Assembly (NCBI GenBank): GCA_020425835.1 | Contig: JAGQRC010000132.1 | Location: 1 to 7,964, forward strand | Origin: Planctomycetota bacterium | Lineage (GTDB): Bacteria > Planctomycetota > UBA8108 > UBA1146 > JAJFFE01 | Direction: 5' to 3' | DNA length: 7,964 bases | Part shown: positions 1 through 6,495 of the stretch, piece by piece | How positions within the stretch are numbered: position 1 is the first letter of the stretch | Layout of the letters: each line of letters begins with the position of its first letter | The notes under the pieces: generated by a model | The model's database searches: none | Told to the model about the DNA's origin: nothing | Seen by the model: only the letters and a program-made list of their open reading frames with translations | Made by a program: the position numbers and the translations under genes

Positions 1-1
1 G

Positions 2-73
2 AACCGGCCCCAGCGCCCCATCCAGCTGTTCAGCGACAAGGAGGAGGCCGGTTCGCATTGCCCGGCACGGTAG
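2..73 (+). CDS. 3' end of an unknown upstream gene (partial)
   Basis: The window opens inside a plus-strand reading frame that stops at TAG 71-73, leaving 23 codons ending in HCPAR. Twenty of the 23 codons end in G or C, the same bias as the clear genes here, which is the main reason to believe this frame. The visible tail is polar and shows no recognisable motif, so no function can be given. It lies 45 bases before the fucosidase on the same strand and could be cotranscribed with it. A minus-strand ATG at 58-56 opening leftward is the main alternative, but it has no clear ribosome binding site. Confidence 0.45.
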   Translation, partial: NRPQRPIQLFSDKEEAGSHCPAR

Positions 74-118
74 CGGGCGGGAGGGTGAGAGACAACCTCA
101 CGCGCCACGGCTTCCGCG

Positions 119-2248
119 ATGACCCCGTCCCCGTCCGCTTTCCCGGCTCGAGATCGATGGAGACTCCCGGTGCGCCTCCCCACCCTACTGCTGCTCCTCC
201 TAACGGTCGGTTGCTCGATGCTGCCGAGCAACCCGACCGACCCCGCGCTCACCAGCCCTTCGGCGTCCGAGGACCACTCGGACCGCATCGCCTGGTGGCG
301 CGAGGCGCGGTTCGGTCTCTTCATCCATTGGGGTCTCTACTCGGTTCTCGCCGGTGAGGTCGAGGGCGAGCCCGTGGGCGGGGTCGGGGAGTGGATCCAG
401 CACATCGGCCGCATCCCGAAACGCGAGTACTCGAAGCTATTGGACCGGTTCGACCCCGTCGCCTTCGATGCCGATGAGTGGGCGCGCATCGCGAAGGATG
501 CCGGCATGCGGTACCTCGTGATCACCACCAAGCACCACGATGGCTTCGCGCTCTTCGACTCCGCGGTCAGCGACTTCGACGTGATGGCGACCCCGTTCCA
601 TCGCGACATCATGGCGGAGCTCGCGGCGGCCTGTCGGCGGCACGGGCTCCGGATCGGCTGGTATCACTCGATCCTCGACTGGCACCATCCCGATCACCTC
701 CCCCGCGAGGACTGGCACGAGATGTCGACCGAGGGCGCGAGCTATCCGCGCTACGTCGCGTTCCTGAAGAGCCAGGTGACGGAGCTCCTCACCCACTACG
801 GGCCGATCGACATCCTCTGGTTCGACGGCGAGTGGCAACCGACCTGGACCAACGCGTACGCCGCGGAGCTCGAGTCACTGGTCCGCTCGCTGCAACCCGG
901 AATCCTGATCAACAACCGGATCGGCAAGGCGCGGTATCCCGAGGTGACGCCGACCGGTCCGCCGGTCCCCGGGGACTTCGGCACACCCGAGCAGCACATC
1001 CCCGCCACCGGAACACCCGGGGTCGACTGGGAGACCTGCATGACGATGAACGACACCTGGGGCTACAAGGCGGCCGACGACCACTGGAAGAGCACCGAGA
1101 CGTTGATCCGCGGATTGATCGACATCGCCTCGAAGGGGGGCAACTTCCTCCTCAACGTCGGCCCCACCGGCCGCGGGGAGATCCCACTTCCCTCGCGAGG
1201 GCGACTGGCGGAGATCGGTTCCTGGCTCGAGCGAAACGGCGAGTCGATCTACGGCACGGACGCGAGCCCGTTCGAGTTCCTCCCGTGGGGTCGGGCGACA
1301 CGGCGCGCGCTCGGAGGCGACGGCACTCGTCTCTACCTGCACGTGTTCGACTGGCCCGCCGATGGGGAACTGACGGTGCCGGGATTGGCCAATCGCGCGC
1401 CACGTGCGTACCTGCTCGCGGACGGCGATCGCACTCCGCTCGACGTCACGCGCGTCGAGGATGCGCTTCGAGTCCGCGTTCCCGTCACGCCCCCGGATGC
1501 CATCGCGACGGTGGTCGTTCTCGACATCGACGGTGCGCCGGAGATCACCGCGCCCCCCCGTTTCGCCGAGGCGCTCCCCGAGTTCGTCGCCCACGCATCG
1601 GTCGAGACGCTCGGTCTCGCTGGGTTCGACGTGCGCATGACGACCGATGGACGATCTCCAACGGCGAGCGATCCGATCGTTCGCGATCCGATTCGGATCG
1701 ACGCGACGACGACGATCGCGCTCCGCCACTTCGAAGGCGATCGTCCGGTCAGCGGCGTACGCCGCCAGACGTTCACGCGCGTCGAGCCTCACCCCGCGAC
1801 CAGAGTCGCCGACCTGCACCCAGGTGTGCGCTACCGTTACGTCGAAGGTTCCTGCAACTCCGTCCACGAACTCGCCGCGCTTCCGACGGTGTCCGAGGGC
1901 GTGCTCCCCTGCCTCGAGTTGACGCCCGCGAGGATCGACGAGCACTACGGCCTCGAGTACCGCGGCTTCCTTCGAGTCCCCGTCGACGGCATGGTCTTGT
2001 TCCGAATGCGAAGCGACGACGGAAGCCTGCTCCGCATCGACGGCGAAGTGATCGTCGACCACGACGGAATCCACGCCGCGACCGAGAAGACGGGAACGAT
2101 CGCGCTCGCCGCCGGCGATCACCCGATCGAAGTCCTCTTCTTCGAGAAGGGCGGCGACGAGAGCATCGAGATCACGATGGAGCGCCCGGGCGAAACGGCG
2201 ATCCCGGTCGACGAAGATGTTCTCTTCTACGACGGGGAGTCGCGGTAG
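119..2248 (+). CDS. Lipoprotein alpha-L-fucosidase, GH29, with CHB_HEX_C-like and PA14-like domains
   Basis: Predicted exported retaining alpha-L-fucosidase that removes terminal L-fucose from glycans. The 709 residues start with a basic stretch and a leucine-rich core ending in TVGC with Cys32, a plausible but imperfect lipobox (Thr at -3), so the protein is probably lipid-anchored. The GH29 barrel spans about 52-385. It shows FGLFIHWG (65-72), KHHDGF (138-143), the nucleophile motif LWFDGEW with Asp236, a TPE motif with Glu291 as a candidate acid/base, and NFLLNVGPTGRGEIP (342-356). A beta-rich segment follows to about 470. Residues about 472-555 resemble the chitobiase C-terminal domain (TTDGRSPT). 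Residues about 565-705 resemble PA14 (RGFLRVPVDG, RSDDGSLLRIDG, AAGDHPIEVLFFE), probably for glycan binding or spacing. In-frame stops at 71 and 86 make ATG 119 the earliest possible start. GTG 170 has a better ribosome binding site and would give a compact 15-residue signal ending at the same Cys. The enzyme class is secure; the natural substrate is not known. Confidence 0.93.
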   Translation: MTPSPSAFPARDRWRLPVRLPTLLLLLLTVGCSMLPSNPTDPALTSPSASEDHSDRIAWWREARFGLFIHWGLYSVLAGEVEGEPVGGVGEWIQHIGRIPKREYSKLLDRFDPVAFDADEWARIAKDAGMRYLVITTKHHDGFALFDSAVSDFDVMATPFHRDIMAELAAACRRHGLRIGWYHSILDWHHPDHLPREDWHEMSTEGASYPRYVAFLKSQVTELLTHYGPIDILWFDGEWQPTWTNAYAAELESLVRSLQPGILINNRIGKARYPEVTPTGPPVPGDFGTPEQHIPATGTPGVDWETCMTMNDTWGYKAADDHWKSTETLIRGLIDIASKGGNFLLNVGPTGRGEIPLPSRGRLAEIGSWLERNGESIYGTDASPFEFLPWGRATRRALGGDGTRLYLHVFDWPADGELTVPGLANRAPRAYLLADGDRTPLDVTRVEDALRVRVPVTPPDAIATVVVLDIDGAPEITAPPRFAEALPEFVAHASVETLGLAGFDVRMTTDGRSPTASDPIVRDPIRIDATTTIALRHFEGDRPVSGVRRQTFTRVEPHPATRVADLHPGVRYRYVEGSCNSVHELAALPTVSEGVLPCLELTPARIDEHYGLEYRGFLRVPVDGMVLFRMRSDDGSLLRIDGEVIVDHDGIHAATEKTGTIALAAGDHPIEVLFFEKGGDESIEITMERPGETAIPVDEDVLFYDGESR
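159..162 (+). promoter_or_regulatory. Candidate ribosome binding site for an alternative fucosidase start (GTG 170)
   Basis: GGAG lies 7 bases before an in-frame GTG at 170. No comparable purine motif lies close to ATG 119; the nearest, GGGAGGG at 79-85, is over 30 bases away. Starting at 170 removes 17 residues and leaves a short basic-hydrophobic lipoprotein signal beginning RLPTLLLL. The lipid-anchored cysteine is unaffected by the choice. Confidence 0.45.
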
Positions 2249-2335
2249 CCGCCGGACCGCCGTTGGGCACAGGCAAGGCCGCTTCGTCGTCCGAGGGTCT
2301 CGAACTGACGCGTCGTTGTTCGGCGGCCCGACGCC

Positions 2336-3127
2336 CTACGGACTACTGTCGACGGCCCGTGTCCAAACACCGGCCTGTCGTGTCCAGATCGTCTTCCATC
2401 CAGATCCCGCGACTCCGAGCCTTCTGCGAGCGAGAGAACGTGGGTCTCGAGGAGCGACCGATTCGGGACCAGACGCCAAACCTCGTCGTCCCAGGTCCGC
2501 CCGAGAACGACCGTGGCGTCCGCCAAGATCAGTTCCACGAACAGAGTCCTACCGACCGCGATGCGCCGGCCGTCCTCCAACTCCATATCGTAGGTCGCGC
2601 CGAGCTTCGCCGTACCGTCCTCGAAAAGCACAACGGGTCGCCCCGACCTGGTGGCGATCCGTCGAGGCGTGCCGGGGCGCTCGTGAGGGATGGTAACGAG
2701 ATCACCGGAGACGACTCGGAGGTGACGACCTCTCGCGACCACGTGAAGCCATCTGAACACTCGGCGAAGTCGGCTCCATAGAGGAACCGGTCGGCCCGGT
2801 TGGCGCCGCGGCCGGGAACGGCATAACTGATCGCATCGCCGGCACCGTCTACGGAAACGAGATCCCGTTTCGAGAGTCGACCATCCAAGCCGTGCCATCG
2901 CTCGAGATCCAGACGCTCTCGACGGGCCAGCGCTCCCGTCAGATCACGCCCTCCCCGGTACAATCCATCGCCCGTCGCGAGGAACAGCGCCACCCGTGAG
3001 CATCGTAGTCCGACCAGGTTCGCGACTTTGTCTCACAGCCATGGATGGCGCTAGCCAGCACGACCATGGAGACCCACGCACACGATGTGAGGAAGCGCCG
3101 GCGTCGAAAACGTTCTACTCCCGTCAC
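2336..3127 (-). pseudogene. Frameshifted lipoprotein gene, function unknown
   Basis: Three consecutive minus-strand frames each give protein-like sequence with GC-biased third positions, and they abut end to end. Segment 1, from GTG 3127, reads as a signal peptide: RRRRFL, a hydrophobic stretch, then IHGC as a lipobox, then polar residues to DYDAHG. Segment 2 continues near 2993 as VALFLATGDGLYRGG and runs to about 2761. Segment 3 takes over at 2760 (VFRWLHVVARGRHL) and continues through VLFEDGTAKLGATYDMELEDG and RTWDDEVWRLVP to about 2421. One extra G near 2993-2995 and one near 2760-2762 would join all three into a lipoprotein of over 230 residues. The C-terminus is uncertain: segment 3 stays open to 2227, overlapping the fucosidase end, but its codon bias fades after about 2421. 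The other two frames stop at 2343 or 2336. No domain was recognised. It follows Uma2 on the same strand by 94 bases. It could be a true pseudogene or an intact gene carrying assembly indels. Confidence 0.5.
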
Positions 3128-3221
3128 TCGCGCCGTCCGGCAGAGGCGAGCGCTGGCCACCGCCGGCTGTCGCCGTCGCTGTCGGCTACGACACCAATGC
3201 GCGACCGTTGCGCGGAGGCCG

Positions 3222-3764
3222 TCACCAAACCCGCGACAGATCGATCTCGAGGTCGGGGAGCCCCGTGAAGCGAATCCGGTCGGAGACAACGCCGGCGGAC
3301 GAGTACACGCCATCCTCCAGTCGCAGAGGATCGATCTCTCGGGACTCCGGATCGACGATCCAGTACTCCGGGACACCGGCGCGCTCGTAGGTCGTTCGCT
3401 TGAGACCGGTGTCGTAGTCCCGATTCGACGGCGAGAGGATCTCGACGATCAGGTCGGGAACCCCCTTGATCCGCGATGGCGTCAGGATGCGGTTCTCCTT
3501 CAGCACGACGACCAGATCGGGGACGACGATGTCGTGAGGCGACAGTTGCACATCGGTCGGCGCGTCGAAAACCTGTCCCAGACCCGTCAGCTCGATCTTC
3601 TGGTAGAGCTCGAACTGGAGGCGGCGGGAGATCGTCTGGTGGTCGAGATTCGGGGATGGGTTCATGAAGTGATCTCCGTCCACGATCTCGTGGCGCTTCC
3701 CGTCGTTCGGATAGAGGACGTAGTCTTCGTAGCTCAGCTTCTTGCGGTCCGCGCGCAGAGACAT
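3222..3764 (-). CDS. Uma2 family (DUF820) PD-(D/E)XK nuclease-like protein
   Basis: A 180-residue protein of typical Uma2 length. The family has a restriction-endonuclease-like fold; its biological role is largely unestablished, and it is often found in many copies per genome. Visible family marks are RHEIVDG near the start (Glu26), the QFELYQKI helix, VVPDLVVV (Asp83), PDLIVEILSPSN with Asp104 and Glu108, Lys122 in GLKRTTYERAGVPEYW, and YWIVDPE (134-140). The acidic and lysine residues fit a PD-(D/E)XK active site, so a nuclease fold with possibly retained chemistry is inferred. The start at ATG 3764 is supported by AAAAGGA ending 4 bases upstream. It is transcribed divergently from the AAA ATPase across a 213-base gap. 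The frameshifted lipoprotein gene lies 94 bases downstream on the same strand. The family call is solid; cellular function is unknown. Confidence 0.9.
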   Translation of the reverse strand: MSLRADRKKLSYEDYVLYPNDGKRHEIVDGDHFMNPSPNLDHQTISRRLQFELYQKIELTGLGQVFDAPTDVQLSPHDIVVPDLVVVLKENRILTPSRIKGVPDLIVEILSPSNRDYDTGLKRTTYERAGVPEYWIVDPESREIDPLRLEDGVYSSAGVVSDRIRFTGLPDLEIDLSRVW

Positions 3765-3809
3765 GGCGTCCTTTTCAGTTCCGTGTCGAACGAAGTCCCC
3801 TCCATGATA

Positions 3810-3830
3810 CCGGGTCCTCCTCGGATCCGG
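3810..3830. repeat. Imperfect inverted repeat over the candidate Uma2 promoter
   Basis: The arms CCGGGTCC (3810-3817) and GGATCCGG (3823-3830) pair at 7 of 8 positions around a 5-base centre. The element lies directly upstream of the candidate minus-strand -10 and covers the spacer, a usual place for a repressor operator. Binding is inferred only from position and symmetry. Confidence 0.35.
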
Positions 3831-3965
3831 AAACGCGTGCCGAAGCTCTCGTGCAGGGGTGCGCGCTCCCCACGTTGCGGCCCGGCCTCCATCGCCCTAC
3901 GATCCCGTCGACAGCAGCGTCACGCCCACGACGCCGACTCGGAGCGGGATCGGGTCACCGCAGCG

Positions 3966-3970
3966 AAAGG
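3966..3970 (+). promoter_or_regulatory. Ribosome binding site fixing the AAA ATPase start
   Basis: AAAGG lies 7 bases before ATG 3978, and a second purine run, GGAGG at 3972-3976, is one base from the ATG. The frame stays open upstream to 3045, but that extension is arginine-rich and lies antisense to Uma2. The site and the conserved N-terminus together place the start at 3978. Confidence 0.7.
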
Positions 3971-3977
3971 TGGAGGC

Positions 3978-5114
3978 ATGAGCGAGCGAGAGTCCGGACC
4001 GCCCTCACCACACGTGCGCGAGTTCCGCTTCCGCGGTTACCGATCGCTGCGCGATCTCCACCTGCAGCCCGGTCCGGTCACCGTGCTCGTCGGCGAGAAC
4101 GGTTGCGGGAAGACCAACATCTACCGCGCGATCGAGCGGCTCGCGCAGTCGGCGCGCGGGGAGTTCGCGCGATCGTTCGCCGACGAGGGTGGACTCTCAT
4201 CCGCGCTCTGGGCCGGGGGCCGCCGGAACCACGAAGTGAAGCTCATCTCCCTCGTAGTGAGAGCGGAGCCGTTCAGCTACGAGCTCACCTGCGGCCTGTC
4301 CGGTCGCCGCGATACGGTGTTCGACCTCGACCCGGAGGTCGCGTCGGAGCGGGTGTGGATCGGCGACGTTCGCCGAGCGTCCAACACGCTCGTCGAACGC
4401 GACAAGTCGGTCGTGCAGGTGATGAGCGAAGACGGACACGTCGAGCCGCATCCGGTGAGCTTGCGGCGTGAGGAGTCGGTGCTCTCGCAGCTCCGCGACG
4501 CGGATCGATACCCCGAGCTCGCGCAACTCCGGGAGATGTTCGCGGGCTGGCGCTTCTACCACTCGTTCCGCAGCGATCGAGACGCTCCGGCGCGCCACCC
4601 CAACACGCCGTGCCGCACGCCGGTGCTTGCGGACGACGGTCGGGATCTCTCGAACGCGATCGCCACCATCTTCGAGGATGGCGACGCGGATCGCTTCCGG
4701 AAGGCGATGGCCACCCTCTTCCCGAAGGGGACGTTCGGAGTCGGGCGACTCCCCGGTGGCGACTTGGGCTATCAGGTGACGATCCCCGACCTGAAGCGCC
4801 CGCTCGGCATGAGAGAGCTGTCCGACGGCGAGCTTCGATTCATCTGTCTCGTCGCGGCACTCCTCACTCCCGAGCCTCCACGACTCCTCGTCCTCAACGA
4901 GCCGGAGACCAGCCTCCATCCGAGACTGATCCCCGAGCTCGCGGAGTTGATCGCCCACGCGACCGAGCGAAGCCAGCTCATCGTCACCACCCACTCCCAC
5001 GAGTTGGCGAACCGACTTCGGGAGCTGACCGGCGAGGAGCCGATTCCGCTCGCCCTCGAGAACGGCGAGACCCGAGTCGTCGGCGCTGGGCTGATCGGGC
5101 ACCGTCGCGACTGA
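3978..5114 (+). CDS. AAA family ATPase, RecF/OLD-like (AAA_21, COG4637-like)
   Basis: A 378-residue ABC-type ATPase of the single-chain RecF/OLD-like group, probably cytoplasmic and acting as an ATP-driven dimer. It opens with FRFRGYRSLRDLHLQPGPVTVLVGENGCGKTN, which contains the Walker A motif (39-46, Lys45) and a helix IYRAIERL. The middle part (about 85-270) holds the usual lid region, including GWRFYHSFRSD (190-200). The signature LSDGE is at 281-285, Walker B plus D-loop LLVLNEPETSLHP at 303-315, and the switch histidine His339 in VTTHSHEL. The ATPase core is therefore complete. Walker B carries Asn where most ABC ATPases have Asp; from general knowledge this NEPE form recurs in COG4637-like proteins. 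There is no TOPRIM or nuclease domain, unlike full OLD proteins, so its partner and target are unknown. It is divergent from Uma2 and convergent with the next gene, with 25 bases between their stops. Confidence 0.88.
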   Translation: MSERESGPPSPHVREFRFRGYRSLRDLHLQPGPVTVLVGENGCGKTNIYRAIERLAQSARGEFARSFADEGGLSSALWAGGRRNHEVKLISLVVRAEPFSYELTCGLSGRRDTVFDLDPEVASERVWIGDVRRASNTLVERDKSVVQVMSEDGHVEPHPVSLRREESVLSQLRDADRYPELAQLREMFAGWRFYHSFRSDRDAPARHPNTPCRTPVLADDGRDLSNAIATIFEDGDADRFRKAMATLFPKGTFGVGRLPGGDLGYQVTIPDLKRPLGMRELSDGELRFICLVAALLTPEPPRLLVLNEPETSLHPRLIPELAELIAHATERSQLIVTTHSHELANRLRELTGEEPIPLALENGETRVVGAGLIGHRRD

Positions 5115-5140
5115 ACGAGCTGCACACTCCACGCGACGGT
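5101..5140. terminator. Inverted repeat between convergent gene ends, candidate bidirectional terminator
   Basis: ACCGTCGCG (5101-5109) and CGCGACGGT (5132-5140) are perfect 9-base complements separated by 22 bases. The left arm lies in the last ATPase codons and the right arm reaches the opposing stop codon, so the hairpin spans the whole gap. No T-run follows on either strand, so it is not a classical intrinsic terminator. It may act as a Rho-assisted or mRNA-end-protecting hairpin. Confidence 0.35.
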
Positions 5141-6480
5141 CAGTGGACGCGGTTCGCCTTCACTGCCGCTTCGATCGCAGTGCGCAGCTGGCCCGGCTCT
5201 CGCTCTTCGAGATCGTAGCGGACGCGCAGCGCCGGTTTGTCGATGTCGAGGAGCCGCGTGAGATCCATCGGCGTGCCGACGAGCACGACGTCGCAGTCGG
5301 TCGCGTTGACCGTCTGCTGGAGTTCGTTCATCTGCGTCTGCCCGTAACCCATGGCAGGCAGCACGTCGGTCAGGTGCGAGTACTTCTCGAAGGTGCCGCG
5401 GATCGAGCCGACGGCGTGCGGACGCGGATCGACCATGGTCGCGGCACCGTACTTCTTCGCCGCGACGTGACCGGCACCGTAGCGCATGCCGCCGTGGGTC
5501 AGCGTCGGTCCATCCTCGATCACCAGGACGCGCTTCCCGCGTAGCGCCTCCCCGCCGTCGACGACGACCGGGGAGTTCGCCTGGACCACGGTTGCGCCAG
5601 GATTGACGCGAGCGACGTTGGCAAGCACCGTGGCAACTCCGTCGGCCGGCGCGGTGTCGACCTTGTTCACCACCACCACGTCCGCCATGCGAAGGTTGGT
5701 CTCGCCCGGGTAGTAGGCGAGCTCGTGTCCCGGGCGGTGCGGATCCACCAGCGTGATGAAGAGGTCCGGTCGGTAGAACGGCAGGTCGTTGTTGCCGCCG
5801 TCCCAGAGCACGACATCGACCTCCGCCTCGGCCGCCTTCAGGATCGCCGCGTAGTCGACGCCGGCGAAGACCAGATTGCCGACGGCGATGTGCGGCTCGT
5901 ACTCCTCCCGCTCTTCGATCGTGCACTCGTGAATCTCGAGGTCTTCGTAGGTCGCGAGCCGCTGACAGATCTGCTTCGAGAGATCGCCGTACGGCATGGG
6001 GTGTCGGATCGCTGCGGTCCTGAGCCCCAAATCCTGCAAGATCTGCGCGACGTAGCGCGAGGTCTGGCTCTTCCCGCAGCCGGTCCGCACGGCGCAGACG
6101 GCGATCACCGGCTTGTCGCTCGCGAGCATGGTCGCGCGGTGACCGAGCGTGCAGAATTCCGCGCCCGCCGCGTTGACGATCGCTGCCTTGTGCATGACGT
6201 CATCGTAGGAGAGATCGGAGTAGGCGAGTGTGACGAGATCGATCCCCCGCTCCACGATCAGCTCGGGCAGATCATCCTCCGCGAGGATCGGGATGCCCTC
6301 GGGATAGCTGGGCCCCGAGAGCTCCGGTGGATAACGCCGCCCGTCGATCCCCGGAATCTGCGCCGCCGTGAACGCGACGACCTCGAACTCCGGACGGTCC
6401 CGCCAGTAGACGTTGAAGTCGTGGAAGTCGCGGCCGGCGGCTCCCATGATGATGACTTTGCGACGGATGCTCGGGGTCAT
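5140..6480 (-). CDS. Cyclic 2,3-diphosphoglycerate synthetase-family P-loop protein (COG2403-like)
   Basis: A 446-residue cytoplasmic P-loop protein. The characterised archaeal relative uses ATP to cyclise 2,3-diphosphoglycerate into cyclic 2,3-diphosphoglycerate, an osmolyte and thermoprotectant of some methanogens; bacterial members are mostly annotated by similarity. The N-terminus KVIIMGAAGRDFHDFN (8-23) looks like a Rossmann-type nucleotide-binding segment. The P-loop is VRTGCGKS (131-138, Lys137), followed by QTSRYVAQIL. Other family-like segments are RHPMPYGDL (159-167), VVLWDGGNNDLPF (223-235), YYPGETNLRMADVVVVNKVD with an NKxD motif (272-275), VIEDGPTLTHGGM (320-332) and VGSIRGTFEKY (357-367). 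Length and motif order are complete. Start ATG 6480 is chosen over the upstream open frame because AAAGGA lies 6 bases before it. The product in this organism is uncertain, and another phosphoryl-transfer or GTPase role is possible. Its leader is unusually structured. Confidence 0.8.
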   Translation of the reverse strand: MTPSIRRKVIIMGAAGRDFHDFNVYWRDRPEFEVVAFTAAQIPGIDGRRYPPELSGPSYPEGIPILAEDDLPELIVERGIDLVTLAYSDLSYDDVMHKAAIVNAAGAEFCTLGHRATMLASDKPVIAVCAVRTGCGKSQTSRYVAQILQDLGLRTAAIRHPMPYGDLSKQICQRLATYEDLEIHECTIEEREEYEPHIAVGNLVFAGVDYAAILKAAEAEVDVVLWDGGNNDLPFYRPDLFITLVDPHRPGHELAYYPGETNLRMADVVVVNKVDTAPADGVATVLANVARVNPGATVVQANSPVVVDGGEALRGKRVLVIEDGPTLTHGGMRYGAGHVAAKKYGAATMVDPRPHAVGSIRGTFEKYSHLTDVLPAMGYGQTQMNELQQTVNATDCDVVLVGTPMDLTRLLDIDKPALRVRYDLEEREPGQLRTAIEAAVKANRVH

Positions 6481-6486
6481 GTTCAG

Positions 6487-6492
6487 TCCTTT
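6487..6492 (-). promoter_or_regulatory. Ribosome binding site fixing the start of the cDPG synthetase-like gene
   Basis: On the minus strand AAAGGA is followed by 6 bases and then ATG 6480. The frame stays open for 29 more codons upstream, but that stretch is low in conserved features and overlaps the leader hairpins. It is the strongest Shine-Dalgarno match in the window. Confidence 0.75.
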
Positions 6493-6495
6493 GCG

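Larger units (their letters stand above)
3765..3977. promoter_or_regulatory. Divergent intergenic control region between Uma2 and the AAA ATPase
   Basis: This 213-base region carries the starts of two divergent genes. For Uma2 the best candidate is a minus-strand -10 TATCAT at 3809-3804 (5 of 6 consensus bases), though the -35 about 17 bases upstream is poor. For the ATPase a weak plus-strand pair TTGCGG (3875-3880) and TACGAT (3898-3903) is spaced by 17 bases, too degenerate to trust alone. An imperfect inverted repeat lies at 3810-3830. No small gene was seen. Confidence 0.4.

Noticed and set aside
875..2122. Minus-strand open frame of 415 codons antisense to the fucosidase
   Set aside because: Low-complexity Arg-, Asp- and Val-rich translation with no domain pattern; it mirrors the codon bias of the sense gene.
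2240..2264. Possible terminator hairpin after the fucosidase (GCGGT ... ACCGC)
   Set aside because: Only 5 base pairs and no T-run; not distinguishable from background in GC-rich sequence.
478..2781. Long plus-strand open frame of 767 codons overlapping the fucosidase
   Set aside because: It is overwhelmingly Arg, Pro and Ser with no motif, lies out of frame inside a clear GH29 gene, and is a by-product of high GC content that makes stop codons rare.
3107..3127. RRRRFL at the start of the broken lipoprotein as a Tat export signal
   Set aside because: It matches RRxFL, but the run of four arginines in a lipoprotein n-region is also compatible with Sec export, and the gene is broken.
3875..3903. 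Plus-strand promoter pair TTGCGG / TACGAT for the ATPase
   Set aside because: Spacing of 17 is right, but only 3 and 4 of 6 consensus bases match, which is expected by chance in this composition; mentioned only as weak.
3045..3977. Upstream extension of the AAA ATPase frame by 311 codons
   Set aside because: It runs antisense through Uma2, is Arg-rich, and the conserved protein begins right after a ribosome binding site at 3966-3970.
4197..5132. Minus-strand open frame of 311 codons antisense to the ATPase
   Set aside because: No recognisable motif; the sense strand carries a complete Walker A, signature, Walker B and switch His.
4772..5926. Minus-strand open frame of 384 codons overlapping the cDPG synthetase-like gene in another frame
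   Set aside because: Arg- and Gly-rich shadow; the family motifs are in the other frame.
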